This document shows positions 1 to 10,996 of a stretch of 64,000 nt of DNA, one piece after another (the stretch's first letter is position 1; the number at the start of each line of letters is the position of its first letter). The notes beneath the pieces are model-generated. The model saw only the letters and a program-made list of their open reading frames with translations, was not told where the DNA came from and searched no databases. The position numbers were made by a program, and so were the translations under genes. This DNA comes from Cryptomeria japonica. Lineage: Eukaryota > Streptophyta > Pinopsida > Cupressales > Cupressaceae. Location of the stretch: positions 128,889,640 to 128,953,639 of the forward strand of contig NC_081410.1 of NCBI RefSeq assembly GCF_030272615.1. The letters are read 5' to 3'.

Positions 1-224
1 TGTTATGGATGCTTATTTGATTCTATATGTATGGATCTACATGATGTCTGTGATGTAATTTCTATGTAGTGTGATCTATATGCTTTGAAGGTGATATATG
101 AGGATTATACATCTATGATGATTTATGCCTTTATGCTTGTGTTCATATATGATGGTGAAGATATGATACCACCAATGTATATGGATGTGTGTGATACATT
201 GTGATGTTTCTTCATGGATGTATG
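1..224. other. Unassigned ATG/AT-rich flank left of E1
   Basis: No gene is visible. The stretch is rich in ATG and TGATG words and resembles the sequence right of E1 (8195-9757), so both are probably one host region split by E1. It ends with GTATG at 220-224, which is repeated at 8195-8199 as the E1 target-site duplication. It may belong to the 3' part of the decayed gypsy element G1; that is inference. Confidence 0.5.
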
Positions 225-1145
225 TGTTGGAATCCAAGAACACTGAGAGCGGGGGGGGGGGGGGGGGGGGGTGAATTAGTGTTTTATCAGAATGATCAAT
301 TTTAACCTTATTAAACCATGCATTCACCAACCGGTATACCAGTACATATATAAATGAAAGAAGTAAAATAACTAATAACACAATCACAAAAATGAATACC
401 ATAACACATATTTATATGTGGAAAACGTCAAAGAGGAAAAACCATGGTGGGATTTGTGACCCACAATATCAATGCACTGGCCATATGAAAAGATATTACA
501 AAATATGGGGGCCTGCACTTGCGGGGAGGCTTATAGCCTAGAGCACACTGTTCATCACAAAAATGAGTCTCACTGATTATATAAAAATCTAGAATACAAT
601 CCGTAAAAGAGAATGAACTGCTAAGATAACATCTCTTATGCCTGAATACAATTTCGGTTTAAGCTCTATCTGTTTTGGTTTTGAAAAACTAAACCCTTAC
701 CGAAATAACCTCTTACATAATCAACATTCCTCGTATTAAAAAAAGCACTCCTCTAACATATTACATTCATTCCATATCCAAAATGATATAATCAACTGAC
801 CTATATACCCTCTACAATCCTCATGCCTTATGTTGGCTTACATAGATAGTTACAAAATGAATATACAAGTTGGCCCAATTACAAATATACATAAATATCA
901 AAATCAATTGCCGATTCCCAGATCTCCCAAAATGATGTCGGCCTCCTATACCGATATTCTGATGAAGACATGTCAGCCTACAATGCCGCCACCAAAGAAT
1001 TCCTCCTACCAGTGAAGATACATGTCGGTGCCGGTGTCGGTGAAGTGTCTACCGATAATCAACCAAACCAAAATGTGAAAGCCAGAGCATGTTGCCATCA
1101 ATGAAAACATATTGAAACCAATCAAATGAGTATCAATTTCCAACA
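225..1145 (-). repeat. E1 3' LTR
   Basis: This is 921 bp and similar throughout to 7268-8194 and to the E2 LTRs. On the minus strand it starts TGTTGG and ends with a C-rich run, then CTCAGTGTTCTTGGATTCCAACA-type sequence. It carries an uninterrupted run of 21 G at 251-271 on the plus strand, against 12 G at the same place in the 5' LTR. Confidence 0.93.
251..271 (+). repeat. G21 homopolymer in E1 LTR
   Basis: Twenty-one consecutive G lie close to the plus-strand left end of the LTR. The same position has 12 G at 7301-7312 and a broken G-run at 9781-9796 in E2, so the tract changes length between copies. The exact count may be a sequencing or assembly artefact. Confidence 0.85.
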
Positions 1146-1157
1146 ATCTCCCCCTTT
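1146..1157 (-). promoter_or_regulatory. E1 polypurine tract
   Basis: On the minus strand AAAGGGGGAGAT directly precedes the 3' LTR. This is the expected place and composition for the plus-strand DNA primer of an LTR retrotransposon. E2 (10741-10751) and E3 (46318-46329) have very similar tracts. Confidence 0.85.
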
Positions 1158-1425
1158 GGCATTGATGGCAACACTCATGTGAAAAATGATAACGGTTTCC
1201 ATTTGTCAGTTTCATTCTGAGACTGCTCCCCTTGAGTTGAATATCTATTTGTGATTGTGAACTAAACAAAATACTCCATACCTCTGATGCCAAGAATATA
1301 TTTTTTACCTATACCTCCCCCTTTGACATCAATGCCAAAAAAATACCAAAAACTGGGAGGAAGAATGAAAGTTTGTACAAAGAATGTCCCAAAATACCTT
1401 ACCGGAGCTGAATATATTTGAAAAT

Positions 1426-4400
1426 TTATGGATAGGCTATCTCCAAAAGCTCTATATAGGTATCCCAACCATATTTGAGTGTTCTAGAAACATATACAAG
1501 TCCATTTAGCATATGGGTATATGACTCTTTATCTTTAAGTTTTGCCGGTGTGGGCTTACCAACCAAATCAATACACTCCTTCTTATGTACACTTAATGAA
1601 TCCAACCAGGGACTTACCAACTCCCTGAGACCTCTTTCTCTCCTGATGATTTTATCCTTATCTCTCTCAAGAGCTGAAACTTGAGCTTCCAATATCAAAA
1701 TCTGACCATCAATAAAAGTTGTTAAAGAATTTGATCCATCAAAAGAACTAACTATACCTACAATCTTCTCCTGAGATTCCTTAATCCTCTTATTCAAATC
1801 AGCTGTAAGTAAACCTATGTTACAACATACTCTATAAATATTAGAACATTGCCTCAATGCATTATCAATCAATTTCAACTTATCATTAATTTCCTTCTTC
1901 TCATACTCAATCATCTGATCAAATGTTGCTCTCTTAGCTTGTGTAAACCTCTTTAGTGCCTACCGATTTGATATATGTTGTAAAGATTGAAAGTCCTTGG
2001 AAATGTGCTCTGCCATTGTTTTAAGCTTGCCGGAAGGGCTTGTTCCTTTATCAAATTTGCACTCTGAGACAAGTCTATGCAAAAATATGATAGACTGATC
2101 AATAACTCCTTTGTTCATAAATCCTTCCTTCATCATTTTCTATGTAGCCATAATCATGAGTTCTGTAGAACTTATCCCAGTTAATCTTTTCTGTTCAACC
2201 GGCGAGGTGTCAATTGACAACAATGATGGGCTCCCTATGGGTTCCCTGTCAAAATCCTTACCCTTCTCCTCTGATGGTTTGTCAACTTTTACAGCTTCCT
2301 CTCTTGCACTGGTGGCTTCGCTACTTAGTGCAGTATCGGTTACTATTGGTTCCTCCTTATGAACTGTGACCTCAACTTGCACACTCTCAAAATCTGTCGT
2401 TATATCTACATTAGCCGGTAATACCTATGTGTCCTATAGATTAGATTCTATCGGGGGATCTATATCCAATATCTTAATATCCTTCAAAATTGTAGATGAA
2501 ATACCTACTATACCTTTACCTTTCCCTTCAACTGAGATGTTTGTAGTGACAGTTTTAGGCTTCGGTGAAGAATAAAAACCAGGGTTTTCAGCAAAGAATT
2601 GAACCCATGCCTTCTAGGTTTCACTGACAATCTAATTAACCCTCCCTAATATAAGACTGACTATCCTATGCTTTCTTTAAAAGATTTTTCTATCTGCAAT
2701 CTCAAGTGTCATATCCAACTCCTTAAGAGTATTGGATACATAGGTAGTTAACATTTCTTGAATCTTTATTTGCTTGTCCTCCTCCATTGCTGATAGTCTT
2801 CTAGCATCTAAATTGTTATATAATTGTGCTAGGATTTTATTTTCAAATTCTAACAAGGCTTTCTTATATATATCCAAATACAATAAAACAACTTCCTCAA
2901 CTTCTCTCTGTTCATCATCATCCAAATGCTCATAATTAATATTTACATTCTTTAACATACCATCCTTAGTTATTTCATCAACCAATTCTGCAAAACTCTT
3001 GGGTGGAATAATAGTTACATTACTAGAAACAAGTGCAAGATCTGTGTCATCCATCTTCTTTCTTCTTCCAGATTCGGATGGAGCAGAAGGTATTTCCTTT
3101 GGATTTTTCTTCTTTGTCGGTACCTTGAATGTACCCTTCCTAATTGGTTGCTTCCTTGTTTCCTCCTTTGATTCTTCACTTTTCTTCCTCAATACCCTTT
3201 TGAATGCTAAGGGTGTGTCATCCTCAGTTCCAGAGTCTGATGGAATAGGTTTAATAAAAATTTCAGGCTCTTTTCTCTTCCTTCCTTTTATCGGAGCAAC
3301 ATCTATTAATGCCTTGATGTCTTGAGATACATGTTCCACAAAATTTCTTGCCTTTCCCTGCTTCTTCTCCCTCTTCTTCTTGTTAAACTTTGTTTCAACC
3401 TCTTTCTTTTCTACTCTGTAGTACCAAATGAATTCTCAGCTTCATCTATAGGTGCATCAATTAGCATCTTTGCATAAGCATCTAGAATCTGAGCATTAAC
3501 TTCATAACCCATCTCTTCAATCGATATCTTTTGGGGCTTGACCACTTCCATTACTATTTCATCCTTTTTAACCATGAAGCATATCTCGGTTGAGTATTTC
3601 TCAACAATTTTCTTTGGAACCCTCTCTCTAGATTTCATAGCCTTTTGGAATGCCTTGAAGTACCCCCAAACCTTATCATCTTGTTGACTACCCAAAGTAG
3701 CAATATATTGTTTCAATTGTCTTCCTATCGGGATATCAAACTCTCATTGCCTCTTCCCAAAACCGATAGTCTCATTAATGAAAAATAACATCAAACAAGC
3801 AATAAGATTACCATACCGAAATGTTCCCTCCTTCTCTGCTTTGATCTTTCCTAGGTTAATCAACAATTCATCCAACATCCATCTATAGAGATCTAACAAC
3901 TCATTATCCCTCATCATCTTATGTGCTGCGTAAATGCAAGAGCTAGAAACATAATTCAGACGATTGGATTGAGTTACCTTGTAACCAACAATCATGCTTC
4001 TGAATCTGATATCTCTGTCAGTGATAGTACTAACCCTCATCGATCATTGGTCTGATGTTGCATCGGTGAGCTTGTTAACCTAATCATTAGAAATATTCTT
4101 CTCCAAACACTGACCAACCTGTGGTAAACTGGTGATGGCCCTCATGGCTTCCTTTGAAATCTTATACGACCTGTCCAAACAGATGAATTCTCTATGCACT
4201 CTGCTAAAAAAATATTAAATATCATCTTCAAATTTGGGAATATCTAGGATGATGATAAACCCTAGATCCTCAATATGCTTGTACTTGGGCTTAATCTTTC
4301 TAGAATCTCCCATCAACTCGCTCATATACATGCTCTTAATATCACTAGTACCCAAATCCTCAATATGATAGTGAATGTATTATCTAACATCTTCAACATA

Positions 4401-4556
4401 TGCAACTCCTTCTGGGACACGGTAAAATATACCAACTGAATCATCCAAGGTGGCAATATGTAGACATTTCTTGAAAATTGGCCTAGGATGATCCTTTACC
4501 TAAAAAACAATAGGATTTGCAATAAAAGTTGGTGTAGAGGATGATCCTACTTCCAT
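1426..4556 (-). pseudogene. E1 ORF2: long conserved protein of unknown function, broken
   Basis: I do not recognise a named family. The likely start is the ATG at 4556 (MEVGSSSTP), aligned with E2 14201, and the end is the stop at 1426, aligned with E2 10997. Three parts are visible. The N-terminal globular region includes V-E-D-V-R, S-R-V-H and, near 3600-3490, VEKY...ICF followed by MGYE. The middle is basic and Lys/Ser-rich (KGRKRKEPE, LRKKSEESKE, about 3300-3050) and looks like a nuclear-localisation tract. The C-terminus (1914-1426) is predicted coiled coil with heptad-like Leu/Ile spacing. Several in-frame stops (for example after the first 30 codons and within VEDVR*Y) and frameshifts break it. 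The same order and motifs occur in E3 ORF2 (42560-45956), so it is a real, shared protein. It occupies the place where pol would be expected. Confidence 0.8.
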
Positions 4557-4922
4557 GATGAAAGATTAATTGCATAAGTACTTGAAATAGTTGCCGGTAA
4601 AACCCTAAAGAACTCTTCCGATCACTGGTGAAATCGCTCAAGAAGATATCACTCGCACTGAATTGACTTAGACTCTCTCTGAATAGCTCTTAATCGCTCT
4701 GAATGCAAGGTGATCATAAATGAAGTGAATTTAACCTTATATCCTCCAAGAAAACCCTAATCTATCATTGATATGAATTACTTCCGGTGAAAGATACCGG
4801 ATCTTGGTCAAACATCTCCATGCCGGATAAGCATCTCTAAATGTCTAGAACATCTTCCAAAACCTCTTCCCTAGGCATAAGCACTAGCTTCATGAATTTT
4901 TCTTACCCCTAAGGCATCTGCC
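4557..4922. other. E1 spacer between ORF1 and ORF2
   Basis: About 365 bp lie between the ORF1 stop side and the ORF2 ATG, with no frame I can support. It is the counterpart of E2 14202-14590 and of the longer E3 spacer 42036-42559. It could hold a leader or internal promoter for ORF2, but no element is recognisable. Confidence 0.5.
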
Positions 4923-5117
4923 TCAATTACCAGATGAGCTTCCTATCGGTGCAGGAGCAACCTCCTCTGTTAGTTGAGTAACCAGAGCATTTCCATCTAC
5001 TGATTGATCTTCTGACTTCCTGACCCATTTATTGATTTGGTCTTGTCGAATTTCATTGACCTTCTCCTTCCCTTTATCATTTGATCCATTATTATCAACC
5101 GATGGATTTATGCTTCT

Positions 5118-5159
5118 ACAAAACTTATCAATGTGTCCAACCTTATTGCATGCATAACA
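5118..5159 (-). other. CCHC zinc knuckle in E1 ORF1
   Basis: The fourteen residues CYACNKVGHIDKFC match C-X2-C-X4-H-X4-C exactly. This is the retroviral-type nucleocapsid zinc knuckle. Confidence 0.9.
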
Positions 5160-5840
5160 TGTAACATTGTTCTTTTTAATTTCTTTGCTAAAACTGATAT
5201 AATATGCTAACCTGCACTGATTAGCCATATGTCCAAATTTCCACATGCATAACACTTAACATTCATTCTACAGTCTAATGTCTTATGACCATACTTAGAA
5301 CATTGACCAGGAGCAGATTATAGTTCTGATTTGCTCTATTTCTGCATTGCCTAGCCATGTGACCAAATTTATTACAAACAAAGAATCTACCATTAAATTT
5401 GTAAGCATTAAGTTACCTTACCGGTGCCTTCTAATTTTGATCTTCATTTGCGGTATCGGAGCTCTAACCTTGTTCAAATCCAAGTCCACTAGAATCTCCA
5501 TTCTATCTTTGACTTTTCAATAACTCATCAAGCTGTGCTGAACTAATCTTGAATTTGTCCTTGTACTCACTTGCAATAACCAGATCATCTCTCAGAATTA
5601 TCATTTGTCTTTTAAGTTCTTGTTCATTACATTGAGATTGCACTAAATCAGTTCTCAACATATCATTTTCATGAACTAACCGGGTGCATTCCTCAAATTT
5701 GTCTTTCAGAGTTATAGCAAGATTTTCTTCTTTCTTCTTTTGGTCCTCAATCTCTTTTGACATTCTCATAGTTAGAGCTTGCATTTCATTCCTCATAACC
5801 ATGTTCTCTTGACTCAGCTTCTGACATCTCTCATTAAGGG

Positions 5841-7000
5841 TGTATACACATAAAAATTGGCTATGAGCAATTAAATAAATATTTTATATTTATTTAATGA
5901 TTATTCTTCTATTAAATAGTTAATTTGAAAATATTAATTTATTTAATTCATTTTCATGTCTTTCTATTAATTAATATTTTATTAATTAATTCATTTATCC
6001 TATTCCTCTAGTTAATTGAATATCTAATATTTAATTATCCTTTTAACCAAGTTAATTAAATATCTAATGTTTAATTATCTCCTCCAAACAATTAAATATC
6101 TAATATTTAATGGTTATTCTCCTATCCTATAGTCTCAAATATTAAATGATCTCTAAATTATTTTAATCCCTTTTCCAACTCACCTTCCATCTCCACTTCA
6201 TCTTCCCTTTGCCAACTCATCAAACATGTGGCTAAGGAAATTAATATTTCTTAAATATTAATTCATCATTTATCTTCAACTTCCAAATTTTAATGAATAT
6301 TGTGTACGTACACATATTTCATAACCATTTCCTATATTCTCTCCAACACCCCCCTACATCTTAGGAAGGACTTGAGTCCACTTGTCCTATGATGCCTAAA
6401 TTTCCTCCAACCATCTCTAGATTCTCTCAGTCAGCAACCCAATCAAGGTGAGACGAGTGACACTTGTCTTCTCCTTCCCCCTTTCTCTCAACCTTCAACT
6501 TTCCTCACAACCATTCAAATCTGTAGATCTGATCATGACCGTTGATCTGAGCCACATCATCTAATCCTCTCAAGGTCTATAAAATCAAGAGCTTCAGTTG
6601 AGAGAGAGTGAGTCTTCAAATTGATGATATGCATCCGTGAGTTTTTGAAGCAAATAGCAAATAGAAAATATCATATAGCATCATAGTATAATCATTTAGC
6701 ATAATCATGTAGTATTGCATATCATAGCATCAGTTATCTACAAGTTATCAGTCCATTCTTCATATGCCATCTTGGAAGCCATTAGTGCATTGTCTGAGAG
6801 CACACCATCTACAACCAGGAACAGTGGAGTTAGGACACAATGAGACATAAATCATGAAGGTAATATTAATGTTTTTATTTCATATATATTTCATGTGGTT
6901 TCATTGGTTGAGTTTGGATTTCCTGTAGCATTTCCATTTGTATTTTGTGAAACTAACTTGTTGCTGGTAACATTCTGAGGATGAAATTCAAGTCGACACA
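5841..7000 (+). mobile_element. S1: solo LTR inside E1 ORF1
   Basis: The 1160-bp insert begins TGTATACACA and ends GTCGACACA (TG...CA) and is flanked by a perfect 5-bp duplication AAGGG (5836-5840 and 7001-7005). The uninterrupted E2 sequence runs straight through this point (about 15310). There are no internal coding parts, so it is a recombined solo LTR. A CTATAAAAT box near 6572 suggests plus orientation. It is unrelated to the other LTRs in the window. Confidence 0.88.
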
Positions 7001-7253
7001 AAGGGCATCTTTATCATCACTATAGTGACTTTGCAGTAGTTCCTTCCTCCTAGCTTGAAAAGATGACAACCTCTCATGTAGGATAAGAATGAAATCCTGA
7101 GCAGAATTCAATTCATCTTGCAATTTCAAGTTCTTCATCCTTTCAACATCATAATCTTCAAGTGCTACCTCAAGTTGCCTTTCCAAACCCATATCCATGG
7201 ATTCTGGAATTAGGATCTCCCTCAAGCTATTTAAACTTCCTCTAAGGCACAAA

Positions 7254-7265
7254 GCTCTGATACCA
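7254..7265 (-). promoter_or_regulatory. E1 primer binding site (tRNA-Met type)
   Basis: On the minus strand TGGTATCAGAGC follows the 5' LTR after the two bases AT. This is the classic plant primer site complementary to the 3' end of initiator tRNA-Met. It fixes the element's orientation. Confidence 0.92.
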
Positions 7266-7267
7266 AT

Positions 7268-8194
7268 TGTTGGAATCCAAGAACACTGAGAGGCGGTTCA
7301 GGGGGGGGGGGGTGAATTAGTATTCTATCAGAATGATCAATTTTAACCTTATTAATCCATGCATTCACCAACCGATATATTGGTACATATATAAATGAAA
7401 GAAGTAAAACAACCAATAACCCAATCACACAAATGAATACCATAACACAGAGAATTATAGGTAGAAAACCTCAAAGAGGAAAAACCATGGTGGGATGTGT
7501 GATCCACAATATCAATCCACTGGCCATATGAAAAGATATTACAAAATATGAGGGTCTGCACTTGCAAGAAGGATTACAACCTAGAGAACACTGCTCATCA
7601 CAAAAAGGAGTCTCACTGACTACATAAAAATCCAGAATACAATCTGGAGAAGAGAATGAACTGATAAGATAACATCTCCTATGCCTGAATATAGTTCTGG
7701 TTTAAGCTTTGACTATTCTGGTTCTAAAACCCTAAACCCTTACTGGAATAACCTCTTACATAATCAACATTCCTCGCACTACAAAAATAACTCCTCTAAC
7801 ATATTACATTCATTCCATACCCAAAATGATCTAATCAACTGACCTATATACCCTTTACAATCCCCATGCCTTATGTTGGCTTACATAGATAATTACAAAA
7901 TGAATATACAAATCAGCCCAATTACAAATATACATAAATATCAAAATCAATTGTTGATTGCCAGATCTCCCAAAATGATGTTGGCCTCCTATACCGGTAT
8001 TCTGATGAAGACATGTCATCCTACAATTTTGGTACCAAATAATTCCTCCTACCGGTGAAGATACTTGCCGGTGCCAATGTCAGTGTCAATGAAGTGTCTG
8101 TCAGTAATTAACCAAACCAAAATATGTAAGCTGGAGCATGTTTCCATGAATGACAACATATTGAAACCAATCAAATGAGTGTCAATTGCCAACA
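7268..8194 (-). repeat. E1 5' LTR
   Basis: This is 927 bp, paired with 225-1145. On the plus strand it starts TGTTGGAATCC and ends GCCAACA, followed by the TSD GTATG. Its G-run is 12 long. Confidence 0.93.
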
Positions 8195-9757
8195 GTATGT
8201 CCTATGATTATGTATTTATTTACTTATGATGATGCTTATACATGAAAATATTTTTGTGTGAGAAGATGTGAATACATGAAATAGGACATATTCTTAGTAG
8301 ATGGTTTTTGATGAAATATATCCGATTAATGCATATGAAATGAGGGAATGTATGTATGAAAAATGATTGTGATCTTATGAAAATTCTTATATTGAAAATG
8401 TGATGATTAATGATAATGTGATGTCATGATAATACTTATGGATGTGATGCATATGAGGATGTGTGAATGTAATGATCTTTGTGTATGCAGATGTTGTTAT
8501 ATGAAAGGATATGGGTAGATGTAGTCTCAATGGTATGGATGATGTGAATGATAATGTAAATGGATCTGAAATGGATAACTACATGATAAGAAATGGCTTA
8601 ATGATATGAAATGACTTAATGCTAATGATGTGACCAAATAGTTGTGAAATGGATCTAAATAATAAGATATGAAAAATGGCATAATGATATGAAATGAAAG
8701 TATACTAGATGATATGAGAATGGATAACAACCTAAATGAAATGATACTAGATGATATGATAATGTAAAATGAAAATGAACATAACTGATATGGAATGAAA
8801 CAATGAACCTAAATGATATGATACTAAATGACATGATAATGATAATAAAAATGAACCTAAATGATATGGAATGAACAATGAATCTAAATGATATGATAAT
8901 GATATGAACAATGAAAATGATACTAAATGATGTGACAATGATATGAAAATACAACTTGATGGAGGATAGATTGTTTTTTATCAATGTCCCATGTACTCAA
9001 TCAAAGTTAAGATACTCTGACCTTGGAAAGTCCATAGATGAAATCTAAGATCTAAATGCATTCCTAAAATGAATGGCAACCTGACAATGTCATCTTTAGA
9101 ATCTTTTGATTGTTCTTTTTGTCATCATTGAGCTTTTAAAATATTGCAAGATAGTACAAACATCAATGGTAAATTAAACCATGATGACCTGAGTACCTCT
9201 TGCATGGATTTTGATATTTCAAGTTCTTATAAGCATCTAGGTATAAGGATCGAGATGACTTGAGTGTCACTTGTGTAAAAATAGGAAAGAGTAGATTTCA
9301 TTGATGTATGAATCTGAAATGTCTTCCTTGATCTTTTGATTGACCGTATCCTTAGACAAATCCACAAATTACTAGAAATTAACTTACAAACAACAGACAA
9401 AGAAAAGGTCATGTCTCCATCCTTGTTCCTCTACTCAATGACATCCTTGAGTTACTAGGAGATATGGCTACATAAATCAAAATATAATTGATGAACAAGT
9501 GTGTTGACAAGATAAAAACTCAGAAAAGATCATCCAATCATTTCTTTGTAACTTTTTTTTTTATGGTTTGTTTGATTTTTTTCTCATGAGTTTGATGTTG
9601 CATTGATTTGATGTTCACACTTGTCGAATTTGAATTTGTGCATTGATGTTAAGTTGTCTGCTCTTGATGGTTTCTTGCTTTGAAATGCCCAATAGTAGGA
9701 TGATGGGAGTTAGGATTTTTCCCCCAACTATGAAACGTACTGATTATTATGGATATA
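8195..9757. other. Host flank between E1 and E2, low-complexity part included
   Basis: No gene is supported. From about 8560 to 8950 the sequence is a degenerate array built on AAATGATATGATAATG words, which yields spurious His/Ser-rich minus-strand frames. From 9000 on it is ordinary AT-rich sequence. It lies between two nested insertions and probably continues from 1-224 into 16535-16991. It may be the 3' untranslated region or LTR of G1, which I cannot prove. Confidence 0.5.
8560..8950. repeat. Degenerate ATGATATGA tandem repeat
   Basis: Irregular copies of a roughly 20-30 bp unit containing CTAAATGATATGA and AATGATATGAAA fill this interval. The period drifts and no copy is exact, so it is an old array. 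Confidence 0.7.
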
Positions 9758-10740
9758 TGTTGGGATCCAAGAACACTGAGAGGGGGGGGGAGGGGGTGAA
9801 TTAGTGTTCTGCCAGAAAGTTCAATTTTAACCTTATTATAACATGCATTCACCAATTGGTAAACCGGTACATATATAATTGAAAGAAGTAAAGCAATCAA
9901 TGAACCAATCACACAAATGAACACCATAAAATAGATAATTTATACGTGGAAAAGCTCAAAGAGGAAAAACCACGGTAGGATTTGTGACCCATGATATCAA
10001 TCCACTGGTCATATGAAAAGATATTACATAATATGGGAGCCTACACATGAAGGAAGGCTTACCGCCTAGAGCACACTGCTTAACACAAAGAAGTCTCACT
10101 AACTATAGTCACTTTGAATAATGAAACATAAAACTGAACTCATTTAATGTATTTGTTATGCCTGATTGAGTTATGGTTCAAGCTCTGACTGTTCCAGTTC
10201 TAAAACCTTAAACCCTTATCAGAATAACCTTCGCTCTGTGAGTGCATCCAAAATCATCTACAAATCATTACAAAATATTGATCTCATACACAAATGACCT
10301 CATATACATAATCTTCACATTACAGATCTAATCTAACAACATCATCATTACTATCATAACTCAAAATGATCTAACAACTGACCTATATAGCCTTACAGTC
10401 CTTCATGACTCATGTCAGATTACATAGATAATACAAAAATGATTATACGTGTCAGCTCATTACATATATACATAAATAACAAAATGATTTGCCGATTGTC
10501 AAATCTCCCAATGATGTCAACCTCCTATACCAATATCCTACTTGCTAGTTATTATCCTTACTTGATCTACAAATCATGTCGGCCTTCAATGCCGGTACCC
10601 ATAGAATCCTTCCTACCGGTGAAGATACATGTCGGTGTCGGTGAAGTGTCTGTCAGTGAAGTACCAAGCCAATGAAGCCGAAATATATTGCCATAAATGA
10701 AAACATATGAAACCACTCAAATGAGTGTCAATTTCCAACA
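9758..10740 (-). repeat. E2 3' LTR
   Basis: This is 983 bp, starting TGTTGGGATCC and ending TTTCCAACA on the plus strand. It is related to the E1 LTRs and carries the interrupted G-run near its left end. Confidence 0.92.
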
Positions 10741-10751
10741 ATCTCCCCCTA
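10741..10751 (-). promoter_or_regulatory. E2 polypurine tract
   Basis: ATAGGGGGAGAT on the minus strand abuts the 3' LTR. One base is changed relative to the E1 tract. Confidence 0.8.
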
Positions 10752-10996
10752 TTGCATTGATGACAACACTCATGTGAAAATTGATAATGGTTTCCATCTG
10801 TTAGATTCACCCTGAGTTGAATATTCATTTGTAATCATGATCTATACAAATAATCCATATCTCTTGATGTCAAGGATACATTTTTCACCTATACCTCCCC
10901 CTTTGACATCAACACCAAAAACCGGGATGAAGAATAAAATTTTGTACAAAAAATGTGTCCCAAAATAGCTTACCGGAGCTAGATATACTTGAAAAT

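Larger units (their letters stand above)
4923..7198 (-). pseudogene. E1 ORF1: coiled-coil and CCHC zinc-knuckle gag-like protein, broken
   Basis: This is a nucleocapsid/gag-like protein, predicted to bind the element's RNA. The likely ATG is at 7198 (MDMGLERQLEVALE), aligned with E2 MEMSMEKQLEVALE. The first part (7198-7010 and 5802-5503) is rich in Glu, Lys and Leu and predicted to be coiled coil. Zinc knuckles follow between about 5350 and 5118; the clearest is CYACNKVGHIDKFC (5159-5118, C-X2-C-X4-H-X4-C), with CNKFGHMARQC and CRLAYY-flanked remnants before it. The tail to 4923 is charged and Ser/Gly-rich. It is broken by solo LTR S1 (5841-7000) and by frameshifts in the knuckle region. I see no typical copia or gypsy capsid core. 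Confidence 0.8.
225..8194 (-). mobile_element. E1: full-length non-autonomous LTR retrotransposon, two ORFs, no pol
   Basis: The element reads on the minus strand. Two LTRs (225-1145 and 7268-8194) begin TGTTGG and end CCAACA on the plus strand, and the whole is flanked by a perfect 5-bp duplication GTATG (220-224 and 8195-8199). A tRNA-Met-type primer site lies inside the 5' LTR (7254-7265) and a polypurine tract inside the 3' LTR (1146-1157). Between them are two decayed frames, a coiled-coil/zinc-knuckle ORF1 (about 7198-4923) and a long ORF2 (4556-1426). I found no DTG/DSG protease, RT YVDD, RNase H or integrase motif. A solo LTR (5841-7000) has inserted into ORF1. Without it the element is 6805 bp, matching E2 (6777 bp). 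Movement would need enzymes supplied by another element, probably a Ty1/copia-type one judging by the primer site and LTR ends (inference). Confidence 0.93.

Noticed and set aside
8527-8984. His/Ser-rich minus-strand frames
   Set aside because: They are translations of the degenerate ATGATATGA array in more than one frame, with no coding signal.
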